Shown here in pieces: positions 18,339 through 25,528 of a DNA stretch of 64,000 nt. The position numbers and the translations under genes were made by a program. This stretch comes from Bacteroidota bacterium (GTDB taxonomy: Bacteria; Bacteroidota; Bacteroidia; Bacteroidales; UBA12481): contig JABHCC010000149.1 of assembly GCA_018669475.1 (NCBI GenBank), positions 62,001 through 126,000 on the forward strand, in the 5' to 3' direction. The notes beneath the pieces were generated by a model. It had not been told where the DNA came from, ran no database searches, and saw only the letters and a program-made list of their open reading frames with translations. Position 1 is the stretch's first letter; each line of letters starts with the position of its first letter.

Positions 18339-19421
18339 CTACTCCTGCCAAATGAGAGCTCTTTTTAAGAAATGATCATAAACAACAGTGTATTTACCTG
18401 CTTGATCTTTGAATTTCACATCAGCGGTTCCGTCACCGGCAACACACTTCACCCATGTTAATGGTGTCTGTAATTCTCCACCAATCTCGAACCCAACGTC
18501 CAGGGGTGTCCATCCATCAGTTTGTCCGATAAATTTCATACTAACATCTGATGAGAGTTCGAGACTGTAAATTCCAAAGATGTGTTCACCATAGCCATCC
18601 AGGTTGCCTTGTAATGGTATTGCTTCCGTTGTATTCCAATCTAAATTTGGATACTCAGGATAACCATTCCCAACGATATACATGTTGGCTTGAACAGGGA
18701 TATCAGGAATCAACTCTTCAGCTGTGTATGTCATTTCATATGGATTAAACCTCACCCTGTAATAGGCCGGATTCTTCCCTTTGTCATCCAGATAAATGGA
18801 TTCACTTGATTCACCATTGATCATGCCCATTGAAGGATCTGATGAGCTAACCAAACCCCAGTTGTCACCTTCCCAGCCGGGCTGGCCCAGAAACTTCACG
18901 GTATTAAAATCGCCACCCCAAACCGGGATATCAATTTCATACCAATTTGGATCATTTTCATCCTGAGTCATGGGGTAGGAGAGATTAACATTATCCCATC
19001 CCCACCACCACATGAAACCACCTACAGCATAAATGGCATCATATGAGATAGGTTCTGAGACAGATACAACTACAGTGAACTCAGTCATTTTCTCGGAGTT
19101 ATTATACGCTGTGATAATAATCGTGTGATCCCCGGCAGAAGCATCTGTAGGAACCTGGAATGTGAAATCTAATGTGTAAGTAAGGGGTTCATCAGATAAA
19201 TCAATAGTCTTGCTGAGGGACCAATCAAGATATTCAATAGAGATCTGTGTTAAACCGTAGTCATCATTGAAGATGCCACCAAAGGTGATGTCTCCGCCTG
19301 GTTCTCCGGATAGTGGAGTAATTACATTAATTCCTGTTGGAGGAGGGCCATCTTTTTTACAGCCCATAATGCTAAATGCGATCGCAACAATCAAAAAGAT
19401 GTAGGTAAATCTAGTTTTCAT
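18339..19421 (-). CDS. SusE/SusF-like surface glycan-binding lipoprotein
   Basis: A 360-residue lipoprotein from the ATG at 19421 (MKTRFTYIFL..., lipid Cys in IMGCKKDG). The longer frame from 19490 lacks an N-terminal signal. An Ig/PKD-like N-terminal domain (ITPLSGEPGGDI) is followed by two SusE/F-type carbohydrate-binding modules: one from about residue 135 with clustered tryptophans (GGFMWWWGWDNVNLSYP), and a last one from about residue 250 (MYIVGNGYPEYPNLDWN) ending HFLKRALIWQE. It probably binds the PUL1 glycan at the cell surface. Placement before SusC rather than after SusD is uncommon. It is divergent from the esterase at 19608. Confidence 0.82.
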   Translation of the reverse strand: MKTRFTYIFLIVAIAFSIMGCKKDGPPPTGINVITPLSGEPGGDITFGGIFNDDYGLTQISIEYLDWSLSKTIDLSDEPLTYTLDFTFQVPTDASAGDHTIIITAYNNSEKMTEFTVVVSVSEPISYDAIYAVGGFMWWWGWDNVNLSYPMTQDENDPNWYEIDIPVWGGDFNTVKFLGQPGWEGDNWGLVSSSDPSMGMINGESSESIYLDDKGKNPAYYRVRFNPYEMTYTAEELIPDIPVQANMYIVGNGYPEYPNLDWNTTEAIPLQGNLDGYGEHIFGIYSLELSSDVSMKFIGQTDGWTPLDVGFEIGGELQTPLTWVKCVAGDGTADVKFKDQAGKYTVVYDHFLKRALIWQE

Positions 19422-19607
19422 TTTTTCTAGCTTAGATGATTTATTATGCAATTTATTATGACATAAAGTTACTTTGACTTGTTCTGGCACGAGATGGCGA
19501 ATTTGTCCAAATAAGAGGGGCAGAATGTCCGAACACGAAAATACTTGCCCAAACGAATAAAAACCAATAGAGCATTATGCATATTTATGATGAATTATAC
19601 AGAAACT

Positions 19608-20510
19608 ATGAAATACTGGTTAACACTTTTCAGCTTGCTTACACTTTTAGTGTGTTGTAATAAAGAACGGGATCAATTAATTGGCAAGGGTGCAACAGAT
19701 AAAACCTTTGAAGTTGACAATTCAGTCAGGGATTATATTTTGTACTTGCCTGAAGGCCTGGATAAAAACGCTCCCCTGGTATTTGTTTGTCATGGTTATA
19801 CAGGAACTGCCCGGGGAATAATGGAATATTCAGTTATGAATGAGATAGCTGATTCAAATGGATTTGCTGTTTGTTATCCTCAGGGAACAAAAGATGGTAG
19901 CGGAAAGAATTTTTGGCAGGTGGGCTATGAATTTAATGAGCAGGATACAGTCGATGATGTGAGATTTATTACCCAGCTCGCCATCAAACTTCAAAAGGAT
20001 TATAAACTCAGTAAGGAAAATACTTTCATTACAGGGATGTCAAATGGTGGTGACATGTGCAATCTGTTGGCTGCTTCTTCTACAGAAATATTCAAGGCTG
20101 CCGCTCCTGTTGTAGGTTGCATGATGAAATGGTTTATTGATACTTATCCTGATCCAAATCCTATTCCAATGCTCTTAATGAACGGAACTGCTGATAATAT
20201 TACTCTTTGGGCTGGTGATTTAGCAAATCAATATGAATGGGGCCCATATCATCCAACAGAGGATATGTTCGATTACTGGATTCAGGCAAACAATTGTATA
20301 GAAGTTGAAAAGAAACTTGTACCAAATTTAAATTCTGAAGACGGTAGTCATGTTATTCTGGAGAAACATTCAGGCCCCGAATCCAATACTCCTGTTTGGA
20401 TATACAAGATTATTGGAGGAGGACACGATTGGCCAGGTTCATCTGGCAATATGGATTTTGACGCCAGTAAGGTTATTTGGGATTTTTTTGAACAGTTTAT
20501 GGATATATAG
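19608..20510 (+). CDS. PHB-depolymerase/feruloyl-esterase-like alpha/beta-hydrolase lipoprotein
   Basis: A 300-residue lipoprotein from the ATG at 19608 (MKYWLTLFSLLTLLVCCNKE, lipid Cys near 16-17). An upstream ATG at 19545 gives no signal peptide. The alpha/beta-hydrolase fold shows the oxyanion strand LVFVCHGYTGT, nucleophile Ser145 in ITGMSNGGDM, an Asp region NGTADNIT and the catalytic His in GGGHDWPG. This matches the LpqC/CE1 group, which removes acyl or feruloyl groups from polysaccharides or cleaves polyesters. Next to PUL1 a carbohydrate-esterase role is the likelier one. Its end overlaps the convergent glycosidase by 14 bp. Confidence 0.82.
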   Translation: MKYWLTLFSLLTLLVCCNKERDQLIGKGATDKTFEVDNSVRDYILYLPEGLDKNAPLVFVCHGYTGTARGIMEYSVMNEIADSNGFAVCYPQGTKDGSGKNFWQVGYEFNEQDTVDDVRFITQLAIKLQKDYKLSKENTFITGMSNGGDMCNLLAASSTEIFKAAAPVVGCMMKWFIDTYPDPNPIPMLLMNGTADNITLWAGDLANQYEWGPYHPTEDMFDYWIQANNCIEVEKKLVPNLNSEDGSHVILEKHSGPESNTPVWIYKIIGGGHDWPGSSGNMDFDASKVIWDFFEQFMDI

Positions 20511-22098
20511 TCTGTCGTAGTTCTCGTAGTGAAGAGCTCTTTTGTTTTAATTTCCCATCAACGAAGATGAGCAGACCTTTGCCCTGATGATACTTGCGTC
20601 CAGTTTTATCCCAAATAATGGAGATGCTGTGCCCTTTGTAATTTACCTTGTCCAGACAAAACCAATCCCAATGATCAGGAATTAAAGGCATCACAATAAT
20701 TTGATTATCCAAGCTTGGCCTTAGTCCTGCCAGACCAGTAATAATCAAATCACAATACGTAGAATGATTGTAGTAAATTCCTCTTTCTCTGAAACCATGA
20801 TTGTAATTCTGAACTTCCATTCGGGTTCTGGCCAGCCAGTCACCATTAAAAGGATTCAAATTTTCATCAATCCATAAATCGTCACTAACAATTGTATCTC
20901 CAGTAGGTGGAATCTGTCTGAAACGATGTGAATTTGTGTAGATCTTGAGTGTTTTAAAATAGTCTTCTTTGCTTATTACATTTTGTTGGTAGTTATTCAA
21001 AACATTGGCCAGAGCTGTTAAAGTTTGTGAAGTAGCAAATGGCCAGCTTGGACCATTCCACTGACATTCATGACCCTCATAACTTACCTTGAACCCAGGA
21101 TCCCGTTGTTCAGCTGTGGTGGGGCCAAAAGGGGCATAAAATCCTTGCGGATCCATTAACTGTTTCCAGGCTACTTCATATTTCTGATCCCTTGGAACCA
21201 GCTCTAAATACCAGGGTACAAAACCTAGTAGCTCTCTTGTTGAACTCAAAGAATCAGTACCCCTTGGCATCACCTTGAAAAACTGATCTTGCTCATCCCA
21301 TAAGGTTTCGAGGACTTTCTTTTTTAACTCTTTTGCCTTCTCTGAAAACTGAGTCCGGAGTGCCGAAAATTGCTTGCCTGCCATTGCTGCAATCTCTGAG
21401 ATCGCTAAAGCGTCAGCATACATATAGGTGTTAATCGTAGGTCGTTTTCCGTGGCCACCAATTGCAAGCTCCATACCATCCTGACCGTCAACTTGCCAGA
21501 AAAGTCCATCTGGCTCAAGTCTCATATCTTCCCACTTTTTGTAGTTGCTTACTAAATCTGGTAAAACATCGATTAGTAAAGAATCGTTTGGGTGGACCAT
21601 ATGATATCGCAAATAACTATCTGAAATCCAGAAACTATAACGATGTGGATTACCACCACCCCTTAACCAGAATTGCCCATAATTTTTTAGAATATCGGGA
21701 TTGTGAAGCCATCTGCCCTCTCTGAAATGATGTCCGGCCGGACATGGAATAGTATTGTATTTTTCAGCCCAGGGGACATTTGGCATAAACTCTGTTATCA
21801 CATATCCATCAGGAGTTTGTTTGATATGTTTTCTGAATGTCCACCATCGGTAATAATACACTTCCTCAATTTCTTTGTCCGGACACTCAAAAAAAGGAAT
21901 ATTTTCTTCCAGGAAAGCCCAGGTGTCTTCATTACTGATCATATGGGTGATAGGAATCACATCCATATGAAGATTCATTGTGTCCTGTAAATTGAAATTA
22001 TCTATGTATTGTTGGATTTGAATAGTATTTAGTGAAAAGTCACTTGCCTGGCAAGAAACAATCAGCAGAAGAGCTAGCAAAAGAGCTGGTTTTGTCAT
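20497..22098 (-). CDS. MGH1-like (alpha/alpha)6-barrel glycoside hydrolase lipoprotein
   Basis: A 533-residue lipoprotein from the ATG at 22098 (MTKPALLLALLLIVSCQAS). A longer frame to 22170 lacks a clean signal. The body resembles the mannosylglycerate-hydrolase-like/GH63-type six-hairpin domain, with EEVYYYRWWTFRKHI, a HECQWNGPSWPFATSQT run and a C-terminal YNHGFRERGIYYNHSTYCDL. Acidic residues in these segments are candidate catalysts, but the exact pair is not assigned. Substrate unknown; an exo-acting glucosidase or uronidase is possible. It is convergent with the esterase gene and near PUL1, so it may be a member without being in the susCD operon. Confidence 0.75.
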   Translation of the reverse strand: MTKPALLLALLLIVSCQASDFSLNTIQIQQYIDNFNLQDTMNLHMDVIPITHMISNEDTWAFLEENIPFFECPDKEIEEVYYYRWWTFRKHIKQTPDGYVITEFMPNVPWAEKYNTIPCPAGHHFREGRWLHNPDILKNYGQFWLRGGGNPHRYSFWISDSYLRYHMVHPNDSLLIDVLPDLVSNYKKWEDMRLEPDGLFWQVDGQDGMELAIGGHGKRPTINTYMYADALAISEIAAMAGKQFSALRTQFSEKAKELKKKVLETLWDEQDQFFKVMPRGTDSLSSTRELLGFVPWYLELVPRDQKYEVAWKQLMDPQGFYAPFGPTTAEQRDPGFKVSYEGHECQWNGPSWPFATSQTLTALANVLNNYQQNVISKEDYFKTLKIYTNSHRFRQIPPTGDTIVSDDLWIDENLNPFNGDWLARTRMEVQNYNHGFRERGIYYNHSTYCDLIITGLAGLRPSLDNQIIVMPLIPDHWDWFCLDKVNYKGHSISIIWDKTGRKYHQGKGLLIFVDGKLKQKSSSLRELRQTIYP

Positions 22099-22371
22099 GG
22101 TTTTACATCTTAGTACAATATTACGATGTAATATTATGATGAGTCTAAGTTTATCCTTGTTTAATTTCAATAATACACATATCTGCTGATAAGTGCCTTT
22201 AGTTTTGGTAGGTAAATATTCTTAGAATGGGTATTGATAAAAAATTAACAATTCATAAGCTATACATTTAAAGCAACTTATTGTAGATTCTGTTAATTTG
22301 TAACCTTTGTGACAGTTTCTGTTTTTTGCTGTTATTAGTTTCGCAACAAATTTTAATTAATAAGCGTCATT

Positions 22372-23577
22372 ATGAAGAGATTAAATTATTTGTTGGCAAT
22401 TTTATTTGTCGCATACCTTTTTACCAGCTGTAAACCAGATGAGGTACCTGATGCAGGTTCAAGCACAACTGATTTGCTGGTGAAAAAATTTACTGAAGCA
22501 CCAGTTATGGATGCTACAATTGAAGACATGTGGGCAGGCGCCCAAAAATTAGTAGGATCTACAACTGTACCTCAACTAAATGCCCGTGGAACCCATTTAA
22601 ATGGTGATGGTGAAGGTGTTGAAGAAGCATTAGGATTATTTGATCCTTATTCCGGGGAATCATATGACTTCACTATGCGTGCTGGTTACTCAGGAAGTGA
22701 TATCTATTTCTTATTAGAGTGGGAAGATGAAGCAGACAGCAAAGATCGTCAGTCATGGTATTTTGATACTGATGATAAACTGTGGAAGGGTGAGCACAAG
22801 TATGCAAACCATATCGATGATAAATTTTACGAAGACAAATTTGCTTTCTTATTTCCTATTGGCGAAGTAGAAGGATTCAGTTCTTCAACTTGTTATGCTA
22901 CTTGCCATACTTCGACACCTGTTGTTAATGCTAAAGATAAGCATACACGTCACTATTTGAATAACGAAGATGAAAAGATAGACATGTGGCACTGGAAGCG
23001 TGTTAGAGGTACTTATTTAGGTCAGGTTGATGATCAGAAAATGCTTTATGCTGATCCTTCAAAAGGTTCTGCTGCAAATGGAAGAACCGGTGATGGTACA
23101 GGAGAAGGTGGATACTCAAGCAATGGTCAAACTCTCACTATCACAGGAACAGCGATTGAGGTTAGTGTGCCTTTATACATTATTCCTAATCAAACTGATT
23201 ATTACTGGATTGACCAGGATCAAATTGATAATGGTACAGCCAAGATGATTACTGCAGTTGATGAAAATGGTGTTCTTTCATACGATGGTGGTACAATTAA
23301 TCCTGCTGATGGTGGATATGAGCAAGGAATTGGCAACAAGCGCTTTCCAAGTGTTACTACAAAGGCTTTCACTTTAGGTCGTGCTGATATCAGTATCTCA
23401 GCGAATTACACTGGTACAGGTTGGGTTTGTGAATTTACCCGCAAATTAAACACTGGTGATGAAGACGATGTAATATTTGACGTAACTCAGGAATTGCCAT
23501 TTGGTTTTGCCATTTTTAATAACGCGGCTATTGCTCACGGTGTTAAAGCTGGTTTGATGATGAAATTTGAAGAGTAG
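22372..23577 (+). CDS. Ethylbenzene-dehydrogenase-type haem-binding lipoprotein
   Basis: A 401-residue lipoprotein (lipid Cys in YLFTSCKPDE). The fold and length match the EB_dh/cytochrome-c-552-like family (PF09459), which binds a b- or c-type haem in the periplasm, often as an electron-transfer subunit. Supporting segments are MDATIEDMWAGAQKL, YDFTMRAGYSGSDIYFLLEWED and the C-terminal FDVTQELPFGFAIFNN. At about residue 180 is SSTCYATCHTS, a CX3CH haem-c-like variant rather than standard CXXCH. No redox partner is encoded next to it. It is followed by a strong terminator, so it is monocistronic. The electron acceptor or donor is unknown. Confidence 0.82.
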   Translation: MKRLNYLLAILFVAYLFTSCKPDEVPDAGSSTTDLLVKKFTEAPVMDATIEDMWAGAQKLVGSTTVPQLNARGTHLNGDGEGVEEALGLFDPYSGESYDFTMRAGYSGSDIYFLLEWEDEADSKDRQSWYFDTDDKLWKGEHKYANHIDDKFYEDKFAFLFPIGEVEGFSSSTCYATCHTSTPVVNAKDKHTRHYLNNEDEKIDMWHWKRVRGTYLGQVDDQKMLYADPSKGSAANGRTGDGTGEGGYSSNGQTLTITGTAIEVSVPLYIIPNQTDYYWIDQDQIDNGTAKMITAVDENGVLSYDGGTINPADGGYEQGIGNKRFPSVTTKAFTLGRADISISANYTGTGWVCEFTRKLNTGDEDDVIFDVTQELPFGFAIFNNAAIAHGVKAGLMMKFEE

Positions 23578-23637
23578 AATATACTTATAAGCTCATATCC
23601 AATTGCCGGATATAATAGGTTTGGAATATATTTGGAG

Positions 23638-23673
23638 ATAAACAAAGTCCGCTAAACAGCGGACTTTGTTTAT
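23638..23673 (+). terminator. Strong hairpin terminator after the haem-binding gene
   Basis: A perfect 16-bp stem (arms 23638-23653 and 23658-23673; core AACAAAGTCCGCT / AGCGGACTTTGTT) with loop AAAC. It lies between the haem-binding gene and the ars cassette, insulating one from the other. Confidence 0.85.
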
Positions 23674-23701
23674 TCATCGTTATAACAAAATAAAAAAGTT
23701 G

Positions 23702-23728
23702 TATCTTTGTTCGTGTTTTAACGAACAA
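23702..23728 (+). promoter_or_regulatory. ars promoter -7 box with overlapping ArsR operator O1
   Basis: TATCTTTG at 23702-23709 fits the Bacteroidota -7 consensus TAnnTTTG exactly. It overlaps a perfect 7-bp inverted repeat TTGTTCG-N8-CGAACAA (23707-23728). Bound repressor would block the -7 box directly, the usual ArsR mode. I see no well-spaced -33 TTTG. Confidence 0.8.
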
Positions 23729-23731
23729 GTA

Positions 23732-24031
23732 ATGGCGAAAGTAAAAGGACCCACACCTGAGCAACAGATAACAGCAAGATATGCGAAGGCACTTGGTCAT
23801 CCGGTCAGGGTATATGTTATTCAATTATTGTCTAGTCAGACGTGTTGCTACAGTGGAGACTTATCTGAAGAATTACCTATCGCTAAATCAACTCTTTCTC
23901 AGCACTTAAAAGAGCTGAAAGACGCCGGATTAATTCAGGGTGAAATAGAAGCACCCAGAATTAAGTATTGTTTAAATAAGGAAAACTGGGAGGAAGCAAA
24001 ACGATTGCTTCGAATTACTTTCAACATGTAA
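23732..24031 (+). CDS. arsR-like: ArsR/SmtB-family winged-helix metalloregulator
   Basis: A 99-residue repressor from the ATG at 23732. An in-frame ATG at 23666 would start inside the terminator region and swallow the operator. It is a typical ArsR fold with the recognition helix in AKSTLSQHLKELKDAGLI and a wing near GEIEAPRIKYCL. Adjacent Cys38-Cys39 at the start of a helix (SSQTCCYSGDL) plus Cys80 are candidate ligands for trivalent arsenic; the three-Cys assignment is inference. It is preceded by operator O1 and heads the ars cassette. A second matching operator precedes the next gene. Confidence 0.9.
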   Translation: MAKVKGPTPEQQITARYAKALGHPVRVYVIQLLSSQTCCYSGDLSEELPIAKSTLSQHLKELKDAGLIQGEIEAPRIKYCLNKENWEEAKRLLRITFNM

Positions 24032-24048
24032 AATTTTTTAAATACAGT

Positions 24049-24066
24049 GTTCGTGATTTTGCGAAC
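24049..24066 (+). promoter_or_regulatory. Second ArsR operator O2 in front of the cassette body
   Basis: GTTCG-N8-CGAAC (24049-24066) repeats the half-sites and the exact 8-nt spacing of O1 upstream of arsR. The spacer TGATTTTG (24054-24061) is one base from a TAnnTTTG -7 box. It therefore looks like an internal ArsR-controlled promoter for the thioredoxin-like gene and those after it. Confidence 0.72.
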
Positions 24067-24090
24067 TACGAACAGATAAATAAAGCGAAA

Positions 24091-24324
24091 ATGGATATCA
24101 AAGTTTTAGGAACGGGTTGTCAGAAGTGTCAGTCTCTGGAAAAAGCAATCAGGGAGGTTGTGAGCGAAAATGGCATTCAGGCAAATGTCACAAAAGTGGA
24201 GGATATTGTTGAGATTATGGGTTTTGGCGTTATGGCTACTCCGGCCATTGTGGTAGATGGGATAGTTATGATCAAAGGAAGGGTTCCATCCTCGAAAGAA
24301 ATAAAAACACTGTTAATCAAGTAA
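24091..24324 (+). CDS. Small thioredoxin-like redox protein (ArsE-like)
   Basis: A 77-residue glutaredoxin/thioredoxin-fold protein of the redox-active-disulfide-protein-2 (TM0996/MTH895) type. The active site Cys10-Gln-Lys-Cys13 follows the first strand (KVLGTGCQKCQ) and a cis-Pro loop is visible in MATPAIVVDG. It has no signal peptide, so it is cytoplasmic. Beside ArsF- and ArsG-like genes it corresponds in position to the ArsE partner of arsEFG operons, where it would pass electrons for reduction of nitro- or pentavalent arsenicals. The ArsE name rests on context. It lies directly after operator O2. Confidence 0.82.
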   Translation: MDIKVLGTGCQKCQSLEKAIREVVSENGIQANVTKVEDIVEIMGFGVMATPAIVVDGIVMIKGRVPSSKEIKTLLIK

Positions 24325-24335
24325 ATAACTTAGCT

Positions 24336-24776
24336 ATGAAACAATCTATTCATCTAATTGGACTGGTTTTACTGTTTACAGTATTTAGCCTACCTACAGG
24401 AAACGTTCAAGCATTGTGTCTTTCTAATGGTGAAAAAGGGTGTAACTATCTGTATGACAATTTGGACTCCAAAGAAATACAAGTTCTGTATTTTCATGCT
24501 ACCGGCCGATGTGTAACATGCAAAGCTGTTGAAGCAGTTACAAAAAGTGCACTTAAGGAATACTATGGGAAGAAAATTCCATTTACAACCATTAACCGAG
24601 AGAAAAACAAGAAGAATCCATTACTTAAGAAGTACAAGATTACAGGACAAACTCTCCTAATTGTTAGTGGTGATGAAGTTGTAAATATTACGACCGAGGC
24701 ATTTTTAAACGCACGAAAAAAGCCTGAGAAGCTAAAGTCAACTCTGAAATCTACAATCGATAAAATGCTCAAGTAG
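24336..24776 (+). CDS. Exported thioredoxin-fold protein, ArsF-like nitroreductase subunit
   Basis: A 146-residue protein with a signal peptide (cleavage near NVQA26). The thioredoxin-like core has Cys59-Val-Thr-Cys62 in FHATGRCVTCKAVE. Two further cysteines, Cys28 and Cys36, lie just after the signal peptide. Length and neighbours match the ArsF-type nitrophenyl-compound nitroreductase subunit found before ArsG permeases in Bacteroidota. It starts 11 bp after the thioredoxin-like gene and ends 2 bp before the ArsG-like gene. A general periplasmic thioredoxin feeding the CcdA-like protein is the alternative. Confidence 0.75.
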   Translation: MKQSIHLIGLVLLFTVFSLPTGNVQALCLSNGEKGCNYLYDNLDSKEIQVLYFHATGRCVTCKAVEAVTKSALKEYYGKKIPFTTINREKNKKNPLLKKYKITGQTLLIVSGDEVVNITTEAFLNARKKPEKLKSTLKSTIDKMLK

Positions 24777-24778
24777 AA

Positions 24779-25477
24779 ATGGAGTTTTTGCAAAATCTGT
24801 TGGAAAGCTCACAATTTCCAATACTTACCTCTTTTGTTCTAGGCCTTATGACAGCGATAAGCCCCTGTCCTTTAGCTACCAATATTACAGCAATAGGCTT
24901 TATTAGCAAGGATCTGGAAGATAAAAAAAAGGTATTTCTGAATGGCTTAGTTTATACATTAGGAAGGGGAATCTCTTATACAATTATCGGATTGCTATTT
25001 TATTTTAGCATTGGACAATTCGAGCTGTCTGGTTTTTTGCAAAATTGGGGTGAAAAGATTCTTGGTCCCTTGATGCTAATTATTGGCCTCTTCATGCTTG
25101 GTGTGATTCATTTACGTATACCTGGGATAGCTTCACTAACTGAGAAAATGGAGAGAAAATCAAATTCCGGATTCTGGGGAGTTTTGTTTTTAGGTATGGT
25201 CTTTGCCCTTGCTTTTTGCCCATATAGTGGTGTTCTATATTTCGGAATGTTGATTCCAATAACCATCAGCAGTGCAAGTGGATTATATCTTCCTCTGATT
25301 TTTGCTTTAGGCACTGGAATTCCAGTTATCATTTTTGCATGGCTAATTGCTTTTAGCATTGGAAAAATCGGAGGTTTGTATAATGGCATTAAAATTTTTG
25401 AGAAATGGTTTAGAAAGATAGTTGCTGTTTTATTTATCGGGGTTGGATTATTTTATATTATCAGATTATTTCTTTAG
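24779..25477 (+). CDS. CcdA/DsbD-like membrane protein, ArsG-type permease
   Basis: A 232-residue protein with about six hydrophobic segments. The CcdA/DsbD transmembrane hallmarks are Cys30 in TAISPCPLATN and Cys147 in ALAFCPYSGV, a membrane-embedded redox pair. In CcdA proteins this pair moves electrons from cytoplasmic thioredoxin to the outside. In arsenical operons the same family is annotated as ArsG, an efflux permease for aromatic arsenicals. Both readings fit the neighbouring thioredoxin-fold genes. It is tightly packed after the ArsF-like gene. Confidence 0.8.
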   Translation: MEFLQNLLESSQFPILTSFVLGLMTAISPCPLATNITAIGFISKDLEDKKKVFLNGLVYTLGRGISYTIIGLLFYFSIGQFELSGFLQNWGEKILGPLMLIIGLFMLGVIHLRIPGIASLTEKMERKSNSGFWGVLFLGMVFALAFCPYSGVLYFGMLIPITISSASGLYLPLIFALGTGIPVIIFAWLIAFSIGKIGGLYNGIKIFEKWFRKIVAVLFIGVGLFYIIRLFL

Positions 25478-25528
25478 AATTTATCGTTTTTGGGCTGAAT
25501 ATTTTGCTGACTAATATTTTCAATTGTC

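Noticed and set aside
19422-19607. Promoter elements between the SusE-like gene and the divergent esterase
   Set aside because: TAACTTTA on the minus strand is near the -7 consensus, but no -33 element is at the right distance; I could not support a specific site or a regulator-binding repeat.
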